Assembly (NCBI RefSeq): GCF_030272615.1
Contig: NC_081406.1
Location: 267,395,692 to 267,459,691 of the forward strand
DNA: 64,000 bases
Direction of reading: 5' to 3'
Source: Cryptomeria japonica
Taxonomy: Eukaryota > Streptophyta > Pinopsida > Cupressales > Cupressaceae
Shown: one piece after another, positions 1-11,755 of the stretch
Numbering within the stretch: the stretch's first letter is position 1
Layout: each line of letters begins with the position of its first letter
The notes under the pieces: model-generated
Databases searched by the model: none
Seen by the model: the letters and a program-made list of their open reading frames with translations, nothing else
What the model was told of the DNA's origin: nothing
Made by a program: the position numbers and the translations under genes

Positions 1-1
1 A

Positions 2-1301
2 GACTATGGTTAAACCTTTGCACCAGTGGCAAGATTGGAAGGTGTAAGAATGTTACTTGCCTTTGCTACTTTTAACGGATTTAAGGTATATCAGATGGAC
101 GTTAAATCAACTTTTTTGAATGGTATCCTAGAAGAAGAAGTATATATAGAACGACTAGATGGATTTGTATTAAGTGAAGATGAAAATATGGTTTGGAAAT
201 TACACAAGGCCCTATATGGTTTGAAGCAAGCACCGAGAGCATGGTTTGAAAGATTGCATACACATTTGATCAAGATAGGATTCCAGCATACCAGTGAGAA
301 CAGTAACATATATTTAAAGTCTGATGAAGACATAATTTTGATAGCATAAGTTTTTGTTGATGGTATAATTTTTGGTGGTGATCATTTATGTATGGATTTT
401 GTTGAGGAAATGAATAAAGAATTTGAAATGTCTCTTATTGGTGAGATTAAATTTTTCATTGGGATGCAGGTTCAGCAACTGGATGGTGGAATATTTATCT
501 ATCAGACCAAATATGTAAAAGAAGTATTGATTTTTTTGGCATGGAAGATTGCAAACTAGTTGGTACTCCGATGGTGATAGGTTGTAAATTATCTAAACAT
601 GATGATTCAACCTCTGTAGATGAAAAGGAATATAGGTCCATGATTGGAAAGTTGCATTATGTTGTTCACAGTAGAACAGATATTGTACATTTGTTGGATT
701 GGTTGCTAGATTTCAAAAAGATCCAAAGGAGACTCACTTGGTAGTGGTGATAAGGATATTCAGATATCTAAAAGGCACAATGGATTATGGCTTATGGTAT
801 CCTTATAAAGATAACTTTTCTTTGAAAGTGTTTACTGATGCAGATTGGGCAAACACTGTTGATGACTGGAAAAACACTACCGATGAAGATTTTCTTCTTG
901 GAGGTAGATTGGTTGCTTGGAAAAGTAAAAATCAAACATGTGTATCATAGACAACAGCTGAAGCAGAATATGTTGCAACATCTATGAATTGTTCACAGAC
1001 AATCTGGATGAGGCATGTGTTGGAGGGATTTAAGAAAGATATGTCTAAACCAATGATTATTTATTGTGATGATACCAATGCTATTAATATTTCAAAAAAT
1101 CCTATGTTTCATGCAAGGACAAAGCACATAGAACTGAAATATCACTTTCTAAGGGAGAGAGTACAAGAGAAGCAAGTTAGAGTGGAATATGTGATAAGCA
1201 AAGAGCAGTTAGCATACATCTTCACTAAACCTTTTCCGAAGTCAACCTTTGAGTACCTTAGAGGTAAATTAGGGTTCAGACCCCTACATAAGATCAACTA
1301 A
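2..1301 (+). pseudogene. copia reverse transcriptase and RNase H, broken
   Basis: This is the C-terminal part of a copia polyprotein, which would copy element RNA into DNA inside virus-like particles. Visible motifs include [24 protein letters not shown], the catalytic box in the damaged form FVDG (about 350-361; normally YVDD) and the RNase H regions TDADWA and AEAEYVA, ending with a typical IFTKPFPK...LRGKLGF tail. In-frame stops sit near 11, 347 and 948. Frameshifts are needed near 530 (a run of T) and near 700. The loss of an aspartate in the catalytic box plus the stops mean it is inactive. The assignment to copia is secure; a Tork- or SIRE-like lineage is possible but not resolved. Confidence 0.92.
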
Positions 1302-1645
1302 GATGCAAGATGCATCAATCCAGTGGGCTGAATGAATATTTTTCACTGTGGATTGATGAAATGTTGGCTACTCCGCAGGGGGAGCAACTCAGATGAGATT
1401 TGCAGATATGTTGGAGACAACAACAACATGAATGAAGACCGATGATGCATTTGCACCTTTGGTATTGTTGTCAAAGGGAGATAAGAACTGTAATAGAAAG
1501 GGGGTGAAGTAATATGATCCAGATCAGAGGAGAAGAATTAGAGCAGGTGAAACTCGTAGATGCAGTGTAACACAAGAAGAGTGAGTGAAGGAAACAAAGA
1601 AGTTTATAGTTGATAGTTGAATATGTTGGTGTTGCCATCAATGCC

Positions 1646-1657
1646 AAAGGGGGAGAA
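1646..1657 (+). promoter_or_regulatory. polypurine tract of copia A
   Basis: The purine run aaagggggagaa lies directly against the TG that starts the 3' LTR. This is the position and composition expected for the plus-strand primer of an LTR retrotransposon. Confidence 0.8.
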
Positions 1658-3175
1658 TGTTGGCATGATTGGCATAACTGATGCTGATGGAGAATGTTGA
1701 TGAATCGATAAAGGATTTTTGGTAATGATATAGTGATGAAGAGATTGAGATTATTGGCTTAAAGACTTTGATCTATTATTTGTGTTGTTATTGATGGAAA
1801 AATATGTGGCAACTATGTTTTTCATATTATTTTGTCATCTAAGTCTTTTTGGTCTACCAAAAATGCTACCGATAATGAAGGCAATGAACTGGGAATTAGG
1901 ACCTTAACCGGTAAACATGGAAATGTTTTGATTGGTTCTGGAGATTGGTGATGAGTCAAGTGTTGTGGTTTGGAACATGTATTTGTATAATTGTAATGTG
2001 TCTTTGACCAGAACCGCATCATGCTTTGATTACCGGAAGTCATGTTTATGATTTCCGTTGTATTTTATTTAGGGTTTAAGAAGGGTTTTTGAATTGGTAA
2101 CAAATTATTTTAACCAGTGATGTTTTATGGTTTGGCGGTGATTTTTATCATGTTCAAATGTTGATGGTGATGTGGCACAACCCGTGTGAAAAGACAAGTT
2201 ATTGTTTTGGCACAATTAAGGATGTAATTTCTTGGGAAACAACGAAGAGAATAGAAGAGTATTTTATGGGTTTGATTGCCTATCAAATCGAGTTGTTGTG
2301 ATGAGTTACGATCATTCAACGACTAATATTGTCTTGAAAATTGTTGTAATGATCTGAATGATGATCTATGATGATCTGTATTGTAAATTCATTTGAATTT
2401 TGATGTATCTAGGGTTTTGTAACTGACTAAGATGTAAAGATTATTTAGGTCGGTATGGTTTTTGTTTTTTTGTGTCGGTGATTTGAGAAAAGAGTGTGAA
2501 GCCGAATCAGTGTGTGTGTGTCTGCAAGAGTATAGCAGATTGGAGTTGAATTAGATCTGAACAAGCAAGCGGTTGGTGCTATTTATAGATCATTCATCTA
2601 TTGTTCCCTAACAGTTGCAGTAGTCAAAATCCCTTAACCGGGTAGGTTCTAACAATCCTTAAATTGTAAATCCCTTAACCGGGTAGCTCAACATCTGAGT
2701 CTTAAATCCTCTTGAGAGGTTGCTTCTAATAGGGCAAAGCTCCTAACAGGGCTAATCATAACAATCCCTTAACCGGGCAACTCCTAACAGGGCATCATTG
2801 TAAGCTCCTAACCGGGCTAGGCTCCTAACAGGGCACATTCTGAAAGAGTGCACAATTCTTGTGGGTACCAATTCCCACTGTGGTTTTTCCCTATTTGGGT
2901 TTCCATGTGAAAATTATAGTGTTCATGTGGTGAATGTTTCTGACGTGTTGATTTGATTTACTTTTAGTTTATGCATGTTTATGAACACTTAATGAGCAGT
3001 TCTAATAAATCAGTTTAACAGTTGGATATCAGTGATTACCTGTACTGGTAAATAGTTTATTACTGGTTTGTGATTGATTTGGTGAAGTTTTATCAGTCTG
3101 AGTTTAAGTTATGAATTGTTATTAATACTGATTCACCCCCCCTCTCAGTATTAATTGGATCCTCTCAAATTAACA
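1658..3175 (+). repeat. 3' LTR of copia A
   Basis: The LTR is about 1518 bp, starting tgttggcat and ending attaaca. A TATTTATA box lies at 2580-2587. From about 2625 to 2845 it holds many interspersed copies of a 'taaccgggt/taacagggc' motif, which look like degenerate tandem repeats in the R/U5 area. At 2879-2907 it carries a box, tggtttttccctatttgggt, that is also present in the LTRs of copia B and, in related form, of the pol-less element. The right edge is set by analogy with copia B because no second LTR is visible. Confidence 0.8.
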
Positions 3176-5780
3176 CTATGTACTTGCTGGTAGTGAGTTT
3201 ACTTGGTCAATCTTAAAAGACGAGGTCCCTCTTATGACAAAAATAGCTACATACAACTATTTTCCTGAATTATGGAAAGATGTGGATATGAGAAGTTTTT
3301 CCCGCATTCATGATGCATTCTTCATGACCCTAGTAAAAATAATTGAAGGGTTTCCAGAGAAAAAAATTTCTGTAGAAGTCACTGCTTTGATAATGTAGTT
3401 TAGTGGTTACTACATCTAGTTCCACACAATCTCCTATTTGAGAACTGGGGGTTATGGAAAGGCCCCATTGAAACTGCCAAGGTATGCATCAAATTACCTC
3501 ATTTTTCTAGAGCTTTGTTGCCAAATGGCCTTTGTTAATATTAAATACACAAATGTGGAAAAGAAGGGGTATTCTTTCCCCTAGCCTTGTCACACTTTTC
3601 TTCCAAGAGTAATGAATCATCTAGAAATGCCAACAAACTATTGGTTGAGTTTGGTTTTCACTCTTTGCCCTTGAGACCCAATTTTGACAGTTCGGATTTT
3701 GTTAGAAATATTCTCTATGGAGGGAGTCAATATTTTCATGTACCACGCCTAGAAAATTTGTAGAAAAATTATGGAGATGAATGAGAAGTTCAAAGGAGAA
3801 ACCTAATGAGGTTAACCCTAGAACATGTTCTAGTCTTTGATCTACCTTTCTGCTTCTTGAAAGTGAGATAAATGATAGTTTAGAGATGATTGATGAATCA
3901 TATCTAGATCTCACTGCTACCCCACTTCCTCAAATTCTATGGTTAGAAGAAGAATAAAAGGCGAACATTAAAATTAGGTCCTCTCATATGTCTTAGAGAG
4001 AACAAGGAAGTGGTTGGAGAGGAAAATGAAAGCACACACTAGTTCTTCCTCATAGAAAGGCACACCTAATATAAATAAGATCCCTTCCTAGAGCCCTCAA
4101 ATTACAAAAGCCACAACTAATACAGGGGGGACTCCTTAAAAGGCTAGTTCACATCCCAGAGGTAATGAGGAATATCTAGAGGAGAATAGAAAGTTGAAGT
4201 CTATCTATGAAGGGAGTACACCCAATTCACTAAAAATAAAAAGAGATGGGAAATATATAACACCCATGTCACCACCAAGCCAACAATTGCTAGATTATGC
4301 TATTATTTCTATTTATGATGAATCCCTCACCTCTGACCAAATTGGTAGGGATAGTATTCTAAATTCTCTATTTAAAAATCCCAATCCTCAAACTCTAGGG
4401 GAACCTGTGCCCTCAATTCTTCCTCCTGTAACTACGGATAACACCATTGTCAATGTTGTTAGTAGCTCCACCACCATCTCTTCTCCTGCCTAGCTAAATA
4501 AAGTCATGGAAAAGAAGAAACAATATGCCCCTATGGCATTAATCCATGTACATACAATAGCCAGGCTACTAGGGGATACACCCAAACCAAAGAAAGCTAG
4601 GCGAATGTCCATAATGATCACAAATCATAATACTGGTTATCACATATTGGAGATTTTTGATCCTCTAGTAAACAAGGATGAACACGAAGTTATAGAGACA
4701 TACTTCAATCTGAGCATAATTGATACAGGTTCCTCTACTATTGAAGGAGATATTTACCATGCCAAATTCTTAGTGAGTAATTTGTTCAAGAGAATAAAGG
4801 TAGAAGAATAAAAGAGTTGAAAGCTAACACAACAATTGAACGCTTTAGCTACCTTCATCCAGTCTTCTCTGCAAACTAACACACAACCCACAAAGAGTAC
4901 TTTGGGTGTAGCAGCATTGGAAGGTATCAGTTCTAATAAATTAGAACAAATCAGAAGATGTTGGGCTGTTACATTAGCCGTTGACTCATGGGTGAGTAAA
5001 ACTATTCTAAATTGTGTGATGTTTATTAAAAATGGTTTGCGAGCCTATGACCTACTCATAGAGAAAATGAGTGTTCTCTGAGCTAATTTTAAGAACATAA
5101 GAAGAGAAAAGGGGAGTCTAACAACAATCTTCAAAGAATTAAAGGAGATCACTAAAATGCACCCTAGTCTCCTAGTGACTGAGAAAATCATTAGTGATTT
5201 TGCAAATAAATAACTTAGCAACCTGGAAAGATATGTTGAATTGGAAATTGACTGTGCTTAGAGAATTGGAGTAAAAAATAATAGTAGTTCTCTCCTAGCA
5301 TTCCTCTAATAGGAAAGACTTGAAAATTGATTTGTTCACATTGGGAATAAACATTTTCAAAGAAGGCAAAGAGGAGTTACTAGAAGCTGGCACCATGAAG
5401 AGAAACTTTAGAAAAATGATTGGTGCTTGAATTTTCAATAGCAAATGTAGGAGTTTGAGCTCTAGAATGATTGAAAGATATAATGATATTTCTCTCCTCC
5501 ATCAAAGACAATGCTAGCAATATGTACCAAAGAGGAAAATAGAAGCATATCAAGGGATCGGCAAGAAGATCATCGGAGTTAACATCACTGGTACTTCTAA
5601 TGAAGACATGTTACCTCCAATCATTATGAATTCATAGCATACAAAAGGAAGGTAAAAGCACAAGTGACAGAAGCATGTCAAGAGATAGAAGAAGCACAAG
5701 AATCACCAGTGGATGCATATGGAGAAGATGAGCTGGCAATAGATTATGGGATAGAAGAAGAGGACGTGGCCCTCTTGAAT
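3176..5780 (+). pseudogene. decayed accessory/gag-like protein relic
   Basis: Reading through many stops and shifts gives protein-like text from the first bases after the copia A LTR: an alpha-helical part (for example FPELWKDVDMRSFSRIHDAF near 3260), short open stretches at 4194-4493, 4506-4811 and 4836-5081, and a C-terminal end rich in glutamate near 5640-5780. I do not recognise a family. The style (helical N-terminus, proline/serine-rich linker, helical or coiled C-terminus) matches accessory proteins carried by other elements in this window. There is no polymerase motif. It could be the remnant of the second ORF of a non-autonomous LTR element or of a decayed host gene. Confidence 0.45.
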
Positions 5781-5992
5781 TGATTTTCCTTTTAGATTCT
5801 TTAATTTTTACGTTTCTCAAAAAATATTGGCTCTGGGAAGCCATTTACTTATCTTTACTCTTGCTTTAAAAGAATGTTTAACCAACTATTTTCTAGAAGT
5901 CGTTAATAGTTTTGAAACGATCATGTTAGGTTTGGCTATAAATGTTAGAATCCAATATACACGTAGGATCTTTTGGCAAACTTTGTGTTGTT

Positions 5993-6211
5993 AGAAGTAG
6001 ATATATTGTTGTTGTTTTTTATCATTAATGGGTACTTTTTAAGGTGTCAAGCACTATTGTTGTTCAAATACATGAGCATGCTAGCCTACTGAAAGTACCA
6101 ATCCTGCGAGCATAACAACCCAACGCGGATTTGAACCTTGGTGGCGGTTTCACCAAGCAAGTGTTTTAATTGCTAAACTACATGGGTCACCCTAGAAGTA
6201 GACATATTGTT
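5993..6211 (-). mobile_element. tRNA-derived SINE with target-site duplication
   Basis: On the minus strand the head (6193 downwards) reads like a tRNA gene with RNA polymerase III boxes: box A as tagtttagcaatta (6167-6180) and box B as ggttcaaatcc (6127-6137). The body runs to 6011 and ends in an A-rich tail with 'caacaacaac'. It is flanked by an 18-bp direct repeat, agaagtagatatattgtt (5993-6010) and a copy with one mismatch (6194-6211), the target-site duplication expected from LINE-assisted insertion. The body is about 183 bp. The head lacks a convincing cloverleaf, so it is a SINE rather than a tRNA gene. Confidence 0.82.
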
Positions 6212-6801
6212 TTATGCTTCAATTACTTTATATGTTTTGATGAAAATTATTGGAATGGTCTTCTAAAATCATTAAATTTGTGTTGTGATGATGGATGCTC
6301 ATTCTTCTTATGCTAGATGTGTTTCTATTTCAATGATTCTTTATTATTGAGCATTGGAGTGATTGAAATTTGTTCTTTAGTCCATTGTTGTGAAATATTT
6401 ATCTTTGTATGAATGTTTAATGCAATGGCCAGTTCCATTACAGAGATATAATATTTGTTCTTCTAATCCACATCACACTCTATGATGAGAGTGAGACTCG
6501 ATTGGAAGATTTAGTTTTATTTTATCATTATTTAGAAATTTATAGTAGTCACAATCCTTTTGAAACTTTCTAGTTAAAAGTTATACCTTTCAACTTCTTT
6601 CCGGTTAAAAGAACACTTGGATTTTATTCATTGTATATCATCAGAAGGTAGCTATGCCTTGTAAAAGAAGTAGAGAGTAGGTATAGAAGGTCATCCCTGT
6701 TTGGGCGTTAGAATATAGATTTAGGTAGAAATATATATCAACAAACACCTATAATAGTGTTTGAATGTGAAGCTTTGATGGTCTATGTTTATAATATCTA
6801 C

Positions 6802-6853
<52 letters not shown>

Positions 6854-7409
6854 TACCCTTTTCTTTTTATTCACTAACTTGAAGGTTCTTTTGTGTAGTG
6901 AGTTCTTTTTTCAATAATGGTTTTTTGCTTTTTTATTTTCTTTGACATTCTGTGATTTTGTGTGAACCTACCGTGACTGATTATAACTATTAGCATAGGT
7001 ACTTGGTGATTAAAATCTAAAGGTGGATCTATGCATCATTACAACTTCAAAAAAATGGTTCTAATATCATGATATGGCACCTTAGACATTTGTTATTTTT
7101 GTAAATCAAAAAACAAACTATGGTTTAATTGATACAATGACTGAAAAATTTAGATCTTCAAATAAGTACATCTCCTTTCCATAGGGACACTATTTTCATT
7201 AGGAAATGAATGACGTGAATCAACTACTAGGAAATACTATCATAGATTAATGGTTACAATCTTCCCTAAAAATCTTATAGTTGTGAATTTAAGAATTTAA
7301 CTCAAACTTAATTAAATATATCTTTGTTATGTTCTTCTAAATTTTTTGTATATGGGTTCAAGGCCCTTCCTTGCTTATAATATAAAAAACTAAATCTGTC
7401 ATATACATA
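6212..7409. other. intergenic stretch, no gene seen
   Basis: This AT-rich stretch lies between the SINE and the gypsy element. Apart from the dinucleotide microsatellite at 6801-6850 I see no coding signal, repeat unit or RNA gene. It is the left part of the target locus of the gypsy element; the same locus continues at 25786. Confidence 0.6.
6801..6850. repeat. compound (CT)n(CA)n microsatellite
   Basis: About eleven CT units run directly into about fourteen CA units without interruption. It is a perfect compound dinucleotide repeat and is likely to be polymorphic in length. Confidence 0.98.
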
Positions 7410-7414
7410 CATAC

Positions 7415-8697
7415 TGTCATATGTAAAATTCATCATATAAATTCAATTAGAAATAGAGGAAAACCACGAATCCCTATCTAATCAAAGAATTCTAAATAAA
7501 CCAATGAAATAACACAAACAAACAATAGGAATATGAAATAAATCAATAAAAAACTCCCTATTCCATGATCGCATATAGCTTCCATTGTTCTTCTCTTCTT
7601 TGTGGTATGGTGGCTCTCAAATATTGCACTGACAACCTGCAAATGACACAAAGATTCAAAATTCGTGATTGTTGAGAATGAAGATTGAATGCTCAATTTA
7701 TAGATAATTGGAGAGGATTGATTGAGAGGTGGAACAGATTGATCAAGAGGTGGAACTCAGGTGAGCTCACATGCTGATTGATTGTTGAACTACTGATTTA
7801 GATGTGAAATAAAATAGATTGAATAGATTAAATGAGTCAACTGTTTGAGAAAAAGCTAACTGAGAGAAGAAAAAGGGTGATTGGAGGAAATAATAGGATG
7901 AAATAGTTAACTGATTGAAAGCTTTTTTGAGAGCTTTATTTAGAAAAAGCTAACTAAAGGATATAAATAAAGATTGAAGAGATGATTGAATTAATTTAAT
8001 TGATTGATTGAATTAATTAATTTAGCATGTGCTTGAACTTTGACTTAGATTTTCAATTTAATCTTTGCATGAGATTTAATTCAAATATTGAATTTATTTT
8101 AAATTCAATTTAATATTTGAATATATTTAGAACTTGACTTTGATTTTCAATTTGATTTTTGAAATCACGCACTTGTATTTGAAATTAGAAGAAATTAGAA
8201 GAATATGAAGAATTAATGAAATTAGAAGAATTTGAAGAATTAATGAAATTAGAAGAATTAATTAGTTAATTAAATAATTTAAAGAAACTATTTAATTATT
8301 TAGAAACAGACTTTAATTAAATAATAAAGATTATTTAAATTTAAAGGATTAAAATCATAATTAATTAAGTAATAAATATTTAATTAATATTTAGAAGAGG
8401 GTTAATGATTAGATAATTAGAGAAATTGAGAATACAATTTATTTAATTAATAAAGATTATTTAAATTGGAGAATAAATTAGAACAATTAATTAAGTAATA
8501 AATATTTAATTAACATTAGAAAATGGTTTAAATGATTAAAAGATAATAGATAGAAATAGAAATAATTAGTAAGGTGACGATGAAATAAGAATTTAGAAGA
8601 ATAATATTAATTAACTTAATTAAATAATTAAATAATTATTTAATCAATTAGACGAATAATTAGCACATGATCAATGAGACATTTTTAGGTGTCTACA
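7415..8697 (-). repeat. 3' LTR of the Tat element
   Basis: This LTR is 1283 bp, the same length as its partner at 24498-25780, with TG...CA ends. Much of the inner half is extremely AT-rich, made of taat/aatt words with short repeats of 'gaagaattaatgaaattaga' type near 8190-8260. The minus-strand TATA box is at 7696-7702. Confidence 0.97.
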
Positions 8698-8710
8698 TTT
8701 GCCCCTCTTT
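8698..8710 (-). promoter_or_regulatory. polypurine tract of the Tat element
   Basis: On the minus strand the purine-rich run aaagaggggcaaa directly precedes the 3' LTR, as expected for the plus-strand DNA primer. Confidence 0.8.
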
Positions 8711-8958
8711 GAGACAAAGTTGAAACGACGTTGTTTCAAAGAAAACAAAAAATTTCCTACCCCAATATGCCTTGGTAACACTGTATAGCATAAATATGCC
8801 CCCTCAGAAAAGGTGGTCGAAAAATTCAAAAATTGAGACCATATTTTTGATACCAGTATAATGAGCAATCGTGTGAAGTTTCGTGCAATTTCGAGATCGT
8901 TTGGGTAGCCTACGAGTTGTTTGAAGTTGATGGGGACCACGAGCGTCGGAGTGGGAAA

Positions 8959-8984
8959 AAACCCTAATTTTGAGCTATAAATAG
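8959..8984 (+). promoter_or_regulatory. core promoter of the antisense PMD gene (telo-box + TATA)
   Basis: A plant telo-box, aaaccctaa (8959-8967), is followed by a consensus TATA box, tataaatag (8976-8984), with the first in-frame ATG of the PMD gene 92 bases further on at 9076. The arrangement and spacing are those of an ordinary RNA polymerase II gene, independent of the LTR promoter and pointing the opposite way. Confidence 0.65.
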
Positions 8985-9075
8985 ATATTCTAGCTTTTCA
9001 TTTGCTCATTTGCATTGTGGTGAATTCTTGGAGATTCTTGCAATTTTTGTGCTTTTTTGCGATTATTTGATCATC

Positions 9076-11096
9076 ATGGCTAGCTATAGGGTACAAATGC
9101 ACTTGTCTGACCGAGTACGATCTTATCAGAGACCTTCAGGGACTGGCGGCATGGTATTTTTCTAAATTTTTTGCCTGAATTTTTGCTATTACATAACTTT
9201 TATTCATCACACATTCGCATGTCGGTTTTAACGCATTAGCCTTAATTGTTACACATTCACTCTAAATGTACCGCAAGAGCTTAAGTGTACAACATAGGTT
9301 ATAGTTGTCATGCATACACTAATTTGTTTCCGCATTAGCTCATATGTTACACATACATGTTAAATGTTACACATAAGCTTTAAATGTAACACATTAGCTG
9401 TAAATGTTACGCAATAGTGTTAAACATTAAGCATTTGTTGTATATTGAAGTTTTTTGTGATGCGTATGATAATTTCTTGTAATCTCGTTCTCCGATATCT
9501 GAAATTTTCATTATTTTCTCTATGTAGGAGAATATTGGAGTATTATATTGCCAACATAGCAGACCCAATGGACTCGATCTTCATGCTGAATTACTTGATG
9601 AGGAGATTGCACATATTCGACATTTTGGACTATATCATGTTTTACATTTGCCAGAGGTTACGGCCAACAGGGCCTTGATTACAACTTTAGTAGAGCAGTG
9701 GCATTCCGAGACATGTTCTTTCCATCTTCCTACTGGTGAGGCATCCATTACTTTAGAGGATGTATGGCGTATACTTCATATTCCCATTCATGGTATGAGA
9801 GTTATATATGATCATGACGATGGCGTCGCTGGACTGTGTGCCCTTTTTGAGTGTGAGGAGCAGGATTTACAGATCAGTGGTCATTATGATATCCCTTGGG
9901 CACGTTTGGACTATGATGATCTTACTATAGTATTGTGCAGTATCGTAGGTGGTTATTTGATTCCTGATAGACGAGGCCATGGCTTTCTAGTTGGATGGGG
10001 CAAAGTGCTCCATGATATGATTGTTCATCATCGAGTATATGCTTGGGGTCCTTGTCTATTAGCCATGGTGTATTATCAGATGCACAACATTGTATACCTA
10101 GGATACCGATCTATTAGTTGTGGTGTGGCATTGCTCCAGACTTGGGCGTGGGTGCACATTTATATCTTGAGACCTGTTATTAATGTTGACTTGCAGCCCG
10201 AGGAGCCTTATGCATATAGATACACAGCTGGTATTAGACACAGGGGTTATGGTAACACCTTGTACTGGCGACATCAACTTGATATTTTGCAGCATTTCAT
10301 TTGGAGACCATATTTAGATTTCCCAAGTTGGGCATATGATGCATAACACTTGCCTTTCTATAGACAACAAAGATATCTTATTGGGAGGACTGTTGAGACT
10401 TAGAGGATTATTGAGATGTCTCTTCCAGGATGGGTACTCAGACAGTTTGGAGAGGTACAAGTGACACCTATTGTTACAATGTACTTTGCTTGTGTTTCTC
10501 ATGAGGTTTCTGATTGGGGTGTATGCATATAACCACATGTGGCAGCTGCTGAGTTTGATGCTCTTCAGGCATTACAGTGGGGTTGGCGTGTAGGTACAAC
10601 AAATCCAGGGACTACTCTTGAGTATGATGTATGGTGGGCTAGACATAGGCCTATTCCACTGACTAATTCGACTGTTCCGATCACAACGCAAGAGATTCGA
10701 CATCCTCAACAACGACTAAGGATTGACATGGGGGAGAGGAGAGGAGATGGTAGGGGAGCGGAGGGAGGAGGAGGAGAGGAGGGTGGAGATGAGGGGAGTG
10801 AAGGAGATGAGGACATGGACATTGGTGGAGACACCAAGTCTATGAGCAGCGAGAATGATGATGATTCTTCAGAGTCATCGACCAGTGAGGATGGGGATGA
10901 TGATGACATGCCAGAGCTAGAGGACATGCCTGCTATAGAGGGGGGAGGATGACAAGGTGGAGGAGATGAGGACGATCTACAGATTCTCAGAGTGCGGATC
11001 TGGAGTCTAGAGGATGAGATTGCTAGACGAGATGTTGAGCGAGAGGCATACCGTAGAGACTACGGTGCACTAGAGACCGAGAGGGATCATCTCTAG
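9076..11096 (+). pseudogene. antisense plant mobile domain (MAIN-like) gene
   Basis: Exon 1 (9076-9153, 26 codons) splices at ATG|gtattt to exon 2 (from 9528, after ctctatgtag), removing a 374-bp intron and keeping frame. The spliced product reads into SRPNGLDLHAELLDEE..., then ANRALITTLVEQW and ASITLEDVWRILHIPI, the hallmark wording of the plant mobile domain of MAIN/MAIL1 proteins (aminotransferase-like PMD family). The domain continues in frame past stops at 10344, 10401 and 10530 (with LPGWVLRQFG typical of the domain end), then an acidic glycine-rich tail, a stop at 10950 and a short coiled coil to 11096. At least two of the stops can be explained as CAA to TAA. PMD proteins act in meristem maintenance and silencing and are known passengers of gypsy and MULE elements. 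It lies antisense to the host element's pol. Confidence 0.85.
9154..9527 (+). other. intron of the PMD gene with short degenerate repeats
   Basis: The intron has GT...AG borders with a pyrimidine-rich acceptor. Between about 9200 and 9440 it contains repeated words of the form 'acattagctntaaatgttac', giving a degenerate tandem pattern of roughly 20-25 bases. Splicing is inferred from reading-frame continuity and from the family motif restored across the junction, not from RNA data. Confidence 0.7.
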
Positions 11097-11639
11097 AGGG
11101 AGAGATGAGGCATTTAGACAGTTGCAGATGATTTAGGCTGCCTATGATCAACATTTTGCTCCAGGTATTGATGCACACAGACAGTCTGACAGAATCTATT
11201 ACGCTGCATAGGAGGCTTTTTATTATCGACAACTTTACAATGATACTGTACCTGAGGGACATAGAGCTCCTAGATTTAGTGAGGTTAGAGGTCATTCTGG
11301 TTCTAGTAGGACTTCTACATGGATGACCAACAATGGAGGAGTCATGGATCCACCTTGACATCCTGGGGTAGGATCTAGTGGGCAGGATCCACCTGTTGAC
11401 AAAGGCAGTGTTGGTTGAGACCTTTAGATCATGTTATCTAAGCCTTCAGACTTGTTTATGATTATTGTATTCAAACACATTACCATTTTTGAGTTATACA
11501 TATATGATATGCAGTTTTTTTGCGGCGATCTATTATGCTTTGTTTCCTATGTATGTTATATGATGCAATGAGTTATGCAATGTATGTCTACATGATTTAT
11601 GAATGATTCTTATGAATGCAATGGTTATTAAATGCAATT

Positions 11640-11755
11640 GTGACTTAAAACTATATGGATGCACTTCAAAACTATATGGATGCAACTTAAAACTATATGG
11701 GTGCAATTTAAAACTATATGGATGCACTTTAAAACTATATGGGATGCACTTTGTT
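11640..11755. repeat. 21-bp tandem repeat, about five copies
   Basis: A 21-base unit containing 'aaaactatatggatgca' repeats about five times with few changes. Because 21 is a multiple of three, it stays open on the minus strand and would encode a seven-residue repeat (HPYSFKL type). I regard that as a by-product, not a gene. It lies in the non-coding stretch between the antisense gene and integrase. Confidence 0.9.

Larger units (their letters stand above)
1..3175 (+). mobile_element. Ty1/copia element A, 3' part (5' end outside window)
   Basis: The window opens inside the reverse transcriptase domain of a Ty1/copia retrotransposon and runs through RNase H, a 3' untranslated stretch (1302-1645), a polypurine tract and a 3' LTR that starts TG and ends CA. 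The coding part is closely similar in motif wording to copia element B at 54688-58857, so the two are related families. The 5' LTR, gag and integrase lie outside the window, so the target-site duplication cannot be checked. The element stops exactly where a decayed coding relic begins, suggesting it inserted into that relic. Confidence 0.9.

Noticed and set aside
6100..6200. A functional tRNA gene
   Set aside because: Boxes A and B are present but no sound cloverleaf or acceptor stem, and an 18-bp TSD with an A-rich tail marks it as a SINE.
10706..10927. Serine/proline-rich minus-strand ORF
   Set aside because: It is the complement of the acidic glycine-rich tail of the PMD gene; composition bias keeps it open.
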